From: Anisakis pegreffii
Taxonomy: Eukaryota; Nematoda; Chromadorea; Rhabditida; Anisakidae
Assembly (NCBI GenBank): GCA_035041965.1
Contig: JAPYMA010000107.1
Coordinates: 54,292 to 118,291, forward strand
Direction of reading: 5' to 3'
Length of the DNA stretch: 64,000 nt
Both the position numbers and the translations under genes were made by a program. The notes under the pieces are model-generated. The model had not been told where the DNA came from. It searched no databases and was given only the letters and a program-made list of their open reading frames with translations. Shown here piece by piece: positions 1 through 12,366 of the stretch. How positions within the stretch are numbered: position 1 is the stretch's first letter; every line of letters begins with the position of its first letter.

Positions 1-2162
1 GAGCACTAATAACTAAATTATTGGATTGCTTAGCTGTTTTACGTTTATCCATTCCACCACTATTTAATTTCATCATTCGTTTTGTGCTTCACCCGCATCG
101 CAAACCTATTCCGCATGAAGCAGGGATTGATTGGAACGAGCCGGAAAATTTTGTTCTAGTTAGATTTCTGGAGTGCGAACGCAAATTTTGGAAGTCCATC
201 AATCACTGCTGATTGATTTTATCCACATAATTATTTGATAATTGTTCGATGATGCTTTCAAAAAACCTGACTGAGCAGAGTCGACAAGTTCTCACAAGTA
301 GAATACCTCCTTGATCGCTGAATCAATTGTCTGACATTTCTAAACGATTTGTTGCCACGGTGTGAAAGAATGTCAAAGGAGGAAGGAACTGTTGTTTTTT
401 GGATAGTCGGAGGGAAAATGGCAGTCTAACATAGGGCCAAACAGGAGTGATTGAGTGCAAAACGTGAAAAGTATCACTGTAAAGGATTCCTTGTTACTTT
501 CGCTCATCAAAACTCTTCGCAACATGTTTCTGTTTATGAGCTTGTTGCAGTTAGGCAAGTTTTCGTTTTCTGACATTAGGTTCCCATTCGCATCGCATCG
601 ATATCGTTGTTCAGCCATGTGCTCATTGAAATTGGACAAAACTGATCTCTGAACAAGTAATGCTGACTTTAGTCCATTGGGAGATTAATGAGATATTCTA
701 TTCAGTTTGTGCATCCTCCTCCCGCAATTACTGCTCATGAATGAGAAGAAGAATTCGTGGTTATTGTGAAAGTTTTGATTCACTGAAAATGAATTATTGG
801 AGTGAATTCACTGAAGAATGTATCACAGAGGCAATGTTTGTACGCGAAAACTCAATATTAATATTCGGCCCATTTTTTTTGCTAATTGCTAAACTATGAT
901 TGAAAAATGAAGCTTGATCACGCTGGGCATATCATTAATATTTCAGATATTTCACCTTTTGAAATGGCAAGTTGAATAAATATTATGCGATGAATTCTTT
1001 CACTCATGCCCTAATGAAATAATTCATCTTATTCAATTATATGACTCCATTAGCTATTTATGATACAGGACATCTTAAAGTGATGAAGACGAAAATACCC
1101 ATTCAAATAGACTCGGTTTTCCAAACGTATCATTAGGTATTCATTTCACTGAATTGACCATTGTGAGTGAGTATATGAATGGGATGAATGAAGACCACAA
1201 ATATATTCAGATTAACGTTTAGCGTTTACGATACAATCTTCGCTAAATTCTCATTCATTCGTTATTCTAAACATTTTCAGCGAACGCATTCATTCGTCTT
1301 TCTTCAGTCGTCAACTCATTCGATTTGAAACTGATAGTCCTTAGCAGACTGGCGTTCAATAATTCAGACATATTTTTTGGTGGCCCATTTTGACACGGAA
1401 GGATCGCGAAGTTGGAGGGGATTTCGGGCGAGGATAGACTACCTCGCAGGAAAAAGATGAGGAAAAACGGGAGATTCTGAACCTTTTGAACAAGGTGTTC
1501 TGATGAGTTGAGACATTGTGACGGTTGATCTTCATATGCAAACCTCATAAAACAACGGAAGGTGCTATAAAGCAGGGATTACCCTTCCATAATTTAGTCT
1601 ACACCTTTTTCTCAACGATTTGGTTAGTAGATAAGACCACTTCGAAGCGTCTAGTGTTGAATTGTGCAATATAAAGAAAAGTTTACTGCGTTAAGCATGT
1701 TTAGACTAACTTCTCGACTCAGGCTTGGCCATCAGTCTTGTGCTAACGCTTCGGACACTTTTCAGTCAAAGAATATTTCGCTCTGCTAATGCCCGAATTT
1801 TGTCAGTTTGCGGAGGAGTGATGTGAAAAGAGCGAAAGGAGTGGGAAACGTACTGATTACTAGGATGCTCTTTCCTGAGAACAGAAAAATCTACAGCAAT
1901 AGTTCTAGAGGGTTGAAGTGAGGGAAAACTCCATTCATAGAGGAGAAACTTCACGATGAAGGGTACCTAACGATTTTAGACAAACTATGAATTGGATTAG
2001 TTGGCAATTCACTGTTGATTGAAAATTTTCCATATTTGCACCATAGACTGTCAAAAATATCGTCAACAAGCATGCCGATCACCGGAAATGATTTCATTGA
2101 CATCACCAACAAATCTTTTACTGAGATCTTCGTTGCTGTTGGGTCGATTCGTTGTCTTCCGT
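1..2162. other. No confident gene; two weak minus-strand open frames
   Basis: I see no supported gene here. Two minus-strand frames have mildly protein-like composition: 1548-1267 (93 codons from an ATG, beginning MRFAYEDQPSQCLNSS) and 2184-1951 (77 codons, beginning MRIDDKVNGRQRIDPTATK from a non-ATG start). Neither has a recognisable domain or clear splice sites that would join them. They may be exons of an unrecognised gene or chance frames. The rest is AT-rich sequence without repeats I can name. Confidence 0.3.
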
Positions 2163-2369
2163 TTACTTTGTCGTCAATACGCAAGGAATTGACATAGTAG
2201 AGGAGAATCGTGAGCAGACGAAATACTGAAGACCGTAGGGAGGAGAGGAGGCTGCGTTAGAGCATGAGAACAATCCATTGATCTGAACAATCAACTTCAA
2301 AGCAGCAACAATGAAGATGAGATCAGGAATGGAGTTGAACAGAGCAAAATTAAGGAATGGAAATTGAGA
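2163..2369 (-). other. Hydrophobic open frame, possible relic exon of a 7TM protein
   Basis: Reading the minus strand from 2369 down to a TAA at 2163-2165 gives 68 codons without a stop and without a usable start codon, as expected for an internal exon. The first half is strongly hydrophobic (FPFLNFALFNSIPDLIFIVA, then ALKLIVQINGLF), like one transmembrane helix of a nematode serpentine receptor, and is followed by a Cys/Ser-rich stretch (FSCSNAASSPP). I cannot find convincing partner exons for the other helices, so this is either a fragment, a pseudogene or chance. Low confidence. Confidence 0.2.
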
Positions 2370-5300
2370 TCAGCACTCATGCTTTGTACGGTTTGATTAA
2401 GAATCAAACTTCAGTCAATATGCAGGAAATGTATTTTCTAAACATTGGCGTTTGGTGATTACATGCACATTGATTTGCTGGAAGCTTGTGGGGCTCAGAT
2501 GTGGTTGAATTAAGGGATGTTCTAATTGAGGAATATGCACACAAAAGAATGCAGAGAAGCAATTAATTCGGAACTATTTTACGCACACGCACAGAATTGC
2601 TCATGTTTAAAAAAAGACTGCGCTTATGTACTTCCCAGAAGTGGCGCACTCATCAGCATTTCAGAATGCTCTCAGAATCAGTGTAATCTGAACTGACGGT
2701 AATGTAGTTTTGAAGGGCTAGACGAGAGCTCATTTGAAAGACTGTTAACTGAACTGATAGCAAGTGGACTTGCACTGAAAGACATTGTTGCGCTCGCATA
2801 ATTGAAGTATTCATTTAAGTCGTTCAATTTGTTCCATGCAAACGGTAATTGAGTTTCATGCATGCACTATAGTTTACAGTGATTGTTATTGATGTGAGTT
2901 TGAAAGGCACGCTAAAAGCTCTACAATTTAATATTAATCCAGTCCAAAAGGCTGAATTCAAATTCGATTATCCAGGAAGTTGTATTCGTACAATGCCGCA
3001 CTCAGTTGTTCTAAATTTGAATTGATGTGAAAACAAAATTCAAGAACTATGATATGATGTCCATTATTCAGTATCTTCTAGTTGTATTCACTGGATAATG
3101 CTCAGGGTTTATGCATCACTTACTGGCTGATGTTTCAGAAGAAGTCATCCTTGACGTAGCGAATTGGTTGCAAAAATAATCCATTCATGATGATTTATTG
3201 ATGTGGGTATGCGCAATGCACTAACGACAGTACCATCGGCCATTAAGGAAACTTTCTCGAAAAACTCTCATTGAAACATGCTAAGCTGTCAGAATCGGCA
3301 ACGAAATCATGAACTGACCTAAACAACGTGATGACCTTTGCTTGCCTTCTGCAACAAAATAAATGATTTCAGCATAATCAGTCATCATTCTGACTTGTCA
3401 TTCATGCGAAAACAGTCGACTGAGAAACAGTTCAACAAGGTCGTTGCGCTGCTTAGGTCAGGAATACAAGAACTTATGATGAATGTAATCAAAAGGCAAA
3501 TTATTTGTTCATAATATGCTGCTTCTAAATGTTAAGGCTAATTATGCATGTCAACAAGATAATGCTTCGATTAGGACTAATTGAACCGTATATGACATTG
3601 ATACTGCTTGCTTTCGTTTGGTTATAAGCAGGCAGACTATCGAGATGGTGACAAATCCCAATCAAGAAATTCATATATTATTTAGACATGAACCATCAAG
3701 CGGAAAATGTAGTGGTTGGATAGCCACGGCAGCTTCAGTGCATGTTCTTCAGCACTTTTCCATCTCAGTGATGCATCGTTCTGTACGATTTAACTCAAGT
3801 ACTTATGAAGGATACTTTGTCCAATAGGGTTGACATGGTGTGGTACGAATGCTCTCGAAATGTGGCTAAAGCACTCAACACTTATTGATAACAGTTCGAA
3901 GATTAGTTATATTTGATAAATTGAACGAAGCAAAAATAACATTTTGGCAGCAGTTATAACGATTGAGTAGCTCATTATAGTGCGCCTTTTGGGATTACAT
4001 CGTAAACAAAGGGACAGCAGTAATCAATGAGCAACGAAGTAAGTCAGCTAGATGCACTAAGTGCTTTGAACTTCGATTGCGTTCAGAAATTCGTTGTTAA
4101 TACGATTGCTTCATAGCAGCGAGCAAGTTATCAGTAAACAGAATTATTCACGTAAACATAGTTGGGAGCTAACTTCAAACAGAACTCTTCCCTTTGTTTG
4201 TTTCTGCAAATGCATACATAGAAAGGGAAGAAGTTGCAAAATCGCTAAAATTACCAACTGTCAAGCAGCTGACATCGTGAAGAAGGAATGCCTATGTTGT
4301 ATATCTCAATAGTGCATCCGAAAGAGTGCATACTCATTGAGAATTACATCGCAAAAACCAGCGATATTTTTAAAAATAGCGACAAAATCAATAGGGGAGA
4401 TAAGTCTTGCTAAATGCTAACTTGTTTCGAGAGTGTCTTCATTGATAGACAGCACAGATTTTGGATGAAGGTTGCGAAATAGTCAATTCATTACTGTGCT
4501 AGCGAATCACGTTGTTCATTATGAATTCATTACGTTATTCATCTTCTTAATAAGCAGTACTTTGTGCATTTTTGATGCGGTATTTCTGGTCACCGTGAAA
4601 ATCGTGAGCGACCATTCCCCTAACGGCGAGAATTACTCACAGCATCGAAGAGTTTTTTCTAAACGTAAACCGACCAGAGCGTCAATGCGGAATTACATAC
4701 GTTTGAATTATTAAAGTTTGCTTCAAGTTGATAACCGCCGGGCATATTTTCGAGTGGCTTAGTGCTTTTTCCCTCGAATTATCCATTCGACCGCTCAATC
4801 CATGCAGCTTTGTTCGGGTCAGATAAGTGGACAGAACAAAATTTTCGAAAAATATACAGGCATATCTTTGTATTTCATAAGTTGCGGATCCATGCCCACA
4901 CTGATCTTTGTCTAAGGAACAGTAGAACTGTCTTTAGTGTTGATCTAACGGAGTTATTGTTAGCGATGGAAATGTTGTTGCAATTTTCCTAAAGACGTTC
5001 CTGTGTCGTAGTCGATACTTGAGATGTTCAGCGATAATAAATCCATCAAACAACAACAAGGACAAGAGCACAATAACTAAACGAAGCATGCATTGAATGA
5101 CTAATCAACGTTACTTATCGTTGCCAATCGCAACAACACATATCTCTCGAAATAATTCTGAAAATGACAGCGTAAACAAAATAACATGCAGATGAACATG
5201 TTCTTCATCCATTTTAATCCGTCACACTTCTCATAACACATGTTCAAACTATAACGCATTTCTCGACATTGTTTATCACTGTTTATGTAATCGGTTTGGG

Positions 5301-6905
5301 TGAGTACTGACGAATGTTGTTGCAATGTACAGAAACGATTCAAGGTTAGAAGTGGGACAAATGAGCATTAAATTCCTTCACATGCTTGGCTGCACAGAAT
5401 GCGAACAACCGACAACTCTATCGACACACATGCTGGTGCGCGATGAAGAATAGCTTCACTGGTTAACATTCCGCTGAATAAGAACTTATTCGTGACTATT
5501 CCTGGGAGCAGTTGTGCGGCGGTTCAGATTTAATGATAATCTGGTGACTTTGAGCTTTCCCAGGATGTGCACAGCGTTTCATGTAGTAATAGTCTATGTT
5601 CTTAAACGTAAAACCTTATGGAAGTTTCGCTCTCGCTTATTATGCGAGTGTCGTTGAGCTGCTGGAAAAGGTGAACAATTAATTGAAATTTGCCAATTTC
5701 TTTTGTGATGAAAGACTAGAACTGCAAAGGACAATGAATAGAACACATTCAGGGAACTTTGTCACCAGCAATATAACCATATAGCAATGGACAAGTTCCC
5801 TAAATATGTCACCATGCTAATTTTAAACATGGCTTGATGAACCTTTCAATATGTGATCAGGTAATGCTTTCTTCCAGCGAAACTTTAATCACTGCCATCG
5901 AATTCCTGTGCAGTTCCACCCTTATTGCAGCCTCTCCTAATCAAACAGCACTCAGTGTTCATTACTGATCACCAGAGAACATCGTTCATTGAAAGTATGA
6001 AATTCCTCTGAAATTGTCGTAATTTTTTGGTTTCATTAGACGATTTTTTCAAAAGGCTCGTTCATTCGCCTACATCATTTGCGGGCGACTTTTGATCGCT
6101 ACATGTCAAAGTAATGAAAGACACATTGAGAGTTGCAAGGCGATAATTCTTGTTGATTACCGCATACAGGAAAAATCCATTTTCGGAATTTTATATCTGT
6201 CACAAAACTGATTGACATTGTCATGAATGAATGAATACTGCCAAGAGATTAGAATCAACCGACTATACAACCACGCTCTATTCAATTGTACACATACATA
6301 TATCGTATGCACTCTTATGTATACGTCTATCGTATACTCTTACTAGCACTTTCGAGATGTGCTTCTAAAAATCCAAAGCTTGCTGTCAATGTTAAACAAG
6401 GAAAAAAATACGTATTTTTCTGCACTAACATCGAAATTTCTATTGCAGTGCTTTTAAATTTTGCGTAGATTGGCAGCGATAACTTTAAATTTTGCCTCTC
6501 TTTCGGAAATATGTCAGAAATTAAACGTTTCTGCACGACCTGTGAACATTGAAGTGTTATTTGACAAAATGCACAAAAATGCGAAATTCTTCAGTCTTCA
6601 CCAATAAGAGTTCATCAGCTCTACGTGACATATTTGTTTACTTTCATTGAGATAGAACATTTAACGATGTACCTTTGCTGATGAGACCTATAAAAATCCT
6701 TGTTTGAAACTCGTTTATTAAGCGTTCTTCAATTTAGCGAATATCTCCTTGGAACTGATTACTGCTTTATTGAGAGGCATTATCTGTTGCTCATTAGATC
6801 TTGAGGTTCAGTGAATTGAATATTCGGCCCGTCACCCAATTCTATCATAACCATAATTCGGCGAAACTAACCCTTGGACATGTTGAAATGTTGAACTGAT
6901 TTCAG
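2370..6905. other. Gene-poor stretch upstream of the peptide receptor
   Basis: No gene recognised. The 5' exon(s) of the receptor that starts at 6906, encoding its extracellular N-terminus and start codon, should lie somewhere here, but I could not single out an ATG exon with a phase-0 donor. Short open frames at 4094-4312 and 4472-4714 (+) and 5343-5101 (-) have no protein character that I trust. No repeats or RNA genes seen. Confidence 0.3.
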
Positions 6906-9900
6906 AACAATTTCTACTGGCGTCATCGTGGTGCAGGTTATGTGCTTCTGCTGTATGGGTTGGTGTGCTCATTTGGAGCGCTGGCAAATCTGCTCGTGTT
7001 GATTGCATTTCTTCGCACTTCACATCTCAGGAATTTACGCAATTACTTCATCGCAAATTTGGCCGTCTCCGACCTGCTGATGTGCATCGTTACCGCACCT
7101 GTGACACTCTACTTGACACTCAACCTGTTTTGGCCGTTCGGTAATTTCGCTTGCCAAACGGTTAGTTCACATTACTGAACTTCTATTCATCGTTTAAGCG
7201 AAAAGCAAAAAGTGATTGGAAGCGAAAACTTTTTTTTTTTGTCGAAAAGCTTTTGAAATTTCTCAAAAGCTTTGAAACTGCCGATCAACTGTCAATCTAT
7301 CGATCAAACCGAATGAATGTATCCAGTAAGATTTTTTCACGCACATCAAAAACCATATGAAAAGCACGACAGCATTTAAAGCATGAAACAAAATTCGTGG
7401 TTGCTATCTACTCTTCGCCGAACACTGTCAATTTCAAGTACACATTGCAAAAATAAGAGCATTGTTTGTTGGTCTGGTCATGTGAAAAATGAAAATTTTT
7501 CGGTTATATGCGAATGAAGCAGTCAGCTGGAAAGTACAATTAAATATTTTCATCACACACAGATAATAGACACTAACTGAAATGTATGAAGTGATTTTTT
7601 ATGAGTATGCGCAGAGGCATGAATGGTAATCTCATGATTAATTTAAAGGCCCGACTAGAATGATTATATTCGAATGCAAACGAGAGTAATATCGTTCATG
7701 CATTCGCTCCGTAAATTTATTTATATAACAACAAAGTGAAATTATATTGCTATGCCACTTCGGCAATAACTGAAAATATTTATGAAACTTGAAATGTGCT
7801 TGAGTACGCGATGCGTGAATTGTTGCGGATCGAACTTTCGTTAATAGAAAAAGTTATTAAAAATTGGAAATCTTTCAAAATAAGAAATGCACTCAATATA
7901 ACATGACAAAGTATTGCTATTGCATGCATTAGTAAATAAGCCTTAAGAATACTCGGGCATAAGTAGAGCAGAAAGAGAATGCTTCATTGAAAATATGTTT
8001 TCTTTAATGGCCCTTACAGCGACGATGACATTCTGAAAGTTTTTCTTTCGAGTGAAAATCGAGGAACTTATGAATTTAGTGAGGTAATCAAGAAAGGTGC
8101 GAGCAACAAACAGTAAAACAGTACAGAAAATGAGAATGAAATATGGACATAAATTACTTCTGTTGATATGCTTACGTTAAGGTTGAGGTCCAAACTGGGG
8201 CTGGACAATCTATCAGAAAAAGTAGATAGCTCAGCAATCGAGCCTGCGCCAAAGCTTGACTCTAAATTTACTCAACTGCCATCCGTTACGTTCATTATCA
8301 CCACATAAAGTGAAGTGAACTTTTGAATTAGAAATCAGAATTTGAATTGGAAATTTCTTCAATATTCACAATATCCAACCATCTTGGGAATAACTTAAAT
8401 TTCATGCGATTTCACTGAGAAACATTCAAATTTCTTGCAGCTGGCGTCAATTCAAGCTGTGAATATGTTCGTATCGTGTCTTACGTTGGTACTGATTGCG
8501 ATGGATCGCGTTTTGTTGACGTTGTGCCCGGTGAAATGGTCAGTTCGTTGGTCAGTGCTGCAACTCACTCCTTTGCACGAACTTCTTCCACATAACTCTG
8601 TCACTTGCATCGATTGTTCAAGCAAACATCTGTGCAGATTACGTGCACTTTCTGAGCACCAGTTCATGCTGTAGCAGTTTGTCAAGTGCATAACAGCCTG
8701 CTGTTTTCCACTAACTTCTCACACCTGAACACCATCAACACGCTTTAATACCCATGTTCTTTTTGACCACCAGCTGTTCACACCGAATCATAAGCGCTCC
8801 ATGTTCCGAACATCACATGCTTCGTTGTGTTAGCACCTCATAGGCAGTTATTTGCTGCAATTCGTTCGACTCCATTTGTGGAAGCGACTTTGGGCAATGA
8901 CGAGATGAAAGGCGTGTGATGAAGGGTTCACTTGGAAATGAATATGGTGCGATAATATCAAAGTGGTGGTTATCGAAGCGTTGTCAGATTATGCTGCAAA
9001 TTACTGTTACGTTGACAGTGGATCAAGTTCGGCAATGCAGCACCAGTTATCATGTGCAATCTGTTGAGTGACTCAATCACGAACCGGAAGAAATCTACTA
9101 CGGATGTGTTCGCTGAAACCGGAAGGAAATTCTTAACTTGATTTGGCTAGATGCGCTTATAAGATGCCGACAAAATCAGAAAATAAGTCTCAATTTCCGC
9201 TTTTGACGATAGTCAAGTCGCCTTGATTTCAATTTCGCTCTCGGAATCGCGCTCGTAAATATCCTTAATCACCCTAATGGTCGCACGCATAGGAAATGGT
9301 TCCACCAAACGAGTGAAATTGGTTGGATTATTTGTTGTCGATTCAGTATGCGGGCGAAACATAAATTAAATTGCGTCGTGATTGGGAGCAGTTTCCAAGA
9401 ATCGGAATCAATTCAAACGCAATTTGTCAACTATACGTTTTTCAGCGGTGACATCCAATTATACGCGCACTAAGTGAGCGTTGTTTGAAAGTCTCAAACC
9501 AATCAAATAATTCAGAGTCAGATGGAACTGATTGCGGAGTGCACTGAATGTGATCCTTGATTCTGAAAGTGCTTGTGTTCGCCCATTTGTCACTTTTAGC
9601 TTTTTCAGAGTTTCTCGCTAACACAATGCCCCCATTGACATTCAAAGCTGATGCCATTTACAATGTTCTCCATTGGAAATAGCAGCATTAAAGCTTAAAT
9701 AACCTAGCTTTGATACACATCGCTCAACCAATGCTCAGAATGCTCGGAGCTCATTGTGGAAACCACCATTACGCCCTATGTTCTAATCTACTATTGAAGG
9801 AATAAAATTTTCAGTTCCCAAAGGAAGTTCCATCCTGAGTTTCGGTACATTTTTATTTGAAAAGCAATCAGATGGAATATGGATATCCAATTACATTGGT

Positions 9901-12366
9901 TTGTTTTGCGAATTCGATGAAACGACTCAACTGGGACACTAAAGGAATGCACTCTAGTGTGTAATAAATCAGCTGGAGTAGAATGACACCAAAGACAGTG
10001 GAAAAAATAGGACTTCATTGAACGGGTCAGAGCGGAACAAACATCGGATTTGTAGAATGCTGCAGCGAGGGAAGTGTCATGCTTCCTTGGAATTCCGCGC
10101 TCAACGAACACTTCGTACGAGCAATCTCGATACAGAGTGCTCATTTCGAAGTGAAACGTTCCTAACGCTTTGGGTTTCATTGCAGATGGATCTTGAGCTG
10201 CAATTCTATCATATTTCCAAAGCACTTAATTCACAATCACCAAGCAAATTCACTTTCAGACACATGCCGGAGCACGCATTCACTCTTGAAGTGAAGTTAT
10301 AGAAAAGAGTCATCGATTGAGACACACATCGCTCGATTGATTTGCATGATTGTAACGCTTGACTGCTGAGCATTCCAGCAATTCAATTGAATAGCATCTT
10401 CTCTCAAATCATTTGCAGGCGACTTGCTGCAACAGCACCGATCATATGTTACTGTATTGTTTGGTTACTATCACTTTTTGTTGCGGCTCCCTATTTTTTC
10501 GCTGTAATCGCTGAGGATGTGGATATGTTTGAGCCGTGGAACCAACCGCATATCGGAACAATGGTACTTGCTTGGTTATCTCGTTTATTTCATGAGCATT
10601 TTGATACGCCTTAGAACCATGGAAATAAATGATACACTATGCTCAAACGTGATGCATTATTATTAAGCATTTAAGCGATCAATTATTTATGATTGTTAGT
10701 GCCGTCAACGAATTTTGTTTACATGAGAACTGTTTGGTGGGACGCAGTCAAAAGAACAATTTACAGTTAGCCGTATGTCACCGACGTCGTCCCCAAATCT
10801 GTCTTGAGAAAACATGGCATCGATTACCGTTTTCAAGACGTACCTATACACTTACCGTACTCGCAATACAATACCTTCTGCCGTTAACAGCACTCGCATT
10901 CGGTTACTCGCAAATCGGTTCAACGATTCGACGTCGAGTCAAGGCAAGCACTACAGTTGATCAGCAACGAAGACACATCATGATGCAACGAAACAGGTTC
11001 AATCAATCAAACGATTTCTTCTGTTTATTCAACTTTTTGTTTATTCCTTGAAAACATTTTCATTGACTCTTCCGACTATTTTTAGCATAATATTGCAGTG
11101 AGAGCGATTTTGAGGAGTTAATTTCTGTTGGTGGTGAGGTTCTCAATTCTTAAATATCAAATTGCATCTTCCTGAAATATAGTATTATACTAGCTGAATT
11201 CTCATTTAAAGCTTTCTTTCAGAAAAGCTCTATTACTTCTTCTTTTGCTTGTGTTGATCTATGCGATTGCGTGGTTCCCAATGAATGCCTACAATGTCCT
11301 CAACGTTCTCGATGTGATCGAATTCTCTCAGTATAGGTCTGTTCACTCGCCATTCACCCAGATACGTGCATTCTGGCCATTTACTTTAGCCAACAATATC
11401 AGTGAATCATTATTTTCTTCGAAAACTCATCTAACACTTTCGAGTCGTTCATCCAAATCGGTTAACTCAACTTTAATTGAATGTGCCGCATATTGGCAGC
11501 AATCGTTATTAAACTTTTTGTTCACACATTACTGCTTTTGAAAATTAATTCGATGAATTTTTCCAAACACAGACGAGCAAAAAAGACAAAATGCACGCAC
11601 AAGTCATCATCCATCGAATCAATTATGGAATATGAGTTTTTGAAAGGGGTAATTGAAAAAAAATGCAATTAAAATTTACTTTTATATCGCTCAATTCACA
11701 AACCAAATTTATTATTTCGCACCAGTTGTAGTGCAGTTTGCAGTGTTCAAACAAATAATTGTTTTTCTTCATTCAGTTTCTCCGAACACATTCGAATATT
11801 CATTCAGGCGTTGGTTGGTTTGATTTTATATGCATTTTATATGCAATTTGTAAATTATGAACTATGTGCGAATACATTCTCGAAGTTTACCACGTCACAG
11901 AAGTAATCAACAGTGTACCCACATGCCACAATAATACATTTCTGCATGAACAACAAATGAACCAGGAATAATCAGCGGGGGTTCTACGATGTATAACTGA
12001 TTATCAAAGTGTCTAGCAACATAATTTAAAAAATCATCCTGATTACACTGACAGCAGGATGCAATGCACTGTCATGGTTTAACGTCTCGACAGCTCCAAA
12101 AATCTAGTAGGAAGCGCAATCGTTATAAGTTCATATGTAAGCCATTTTGCAGGTACATTTTTTGCCATTTGGTTGGAATGACATCGGCATGTATGAATCC
12201 GATTATGTACGGTCTCTTGAACGACAGTTTTCGATCAGCATTCGTCTCTATTTTGCGGCCCTTTCTGCGGCCTTGCACAAAGTACACAACGGTCGCTGCT
12301 CCACCATCTCATACGTATACATTCTCGCTGATGGGTGCGCAAACAATGAAACCGCAAGTAAATTGA
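6906..12366 (+). CDS. Neuropeptide receptor, NPY/FM(L)P-like rhodopsin GPCR (NPR family), 5' end missing
   Basis: Six exons join in phase: 6906-7160, 8441-8538, 10419-10563, 10767-10996, 11223-11336 and 12153-12366, about 352 residues from just before TM1 to a TGA. What is seen: TM1 with its conserved Asn in an Ala-Asn pair; TM2 (NLAVSDLLM) after an RNLRNYF loop; FWPFG then Cys at the start of TM3; a TM3 end reading MDRVLLTLCPVKW; TM4 with Trp and Pro; two cysteines in ECL2; TM5 (IQYLLPLTALAFGY); TM6 with AWFP; TM7 with MNPIMYGLLND (NPxxY). Known of the family: nematode NPR receptors of this type bind FMRFamide-like or NPY-like peptides and signal through G proteins in neurons. The WPFG and LLTLCPVKW blocks are most like the NPR-11 group from memory, so the subtype is inference. 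Odd: the usual DRY is DRV. The last codons (CAA then GTAAAT) also form a possible donor, so a further 3' exon is possible. The N-terminal exon was not located. Confidence 0.9.

Noticed and set aside
9791..10225. 144-codon minus-strand open frame inside the second intron of the peptide receptor
   Set aside because: No ATG near a conserved N-terminus, no domain, an AT-driven C-terminal half and a competing plus-strand frame over the same bases. Most likely chance, although its length is notable.
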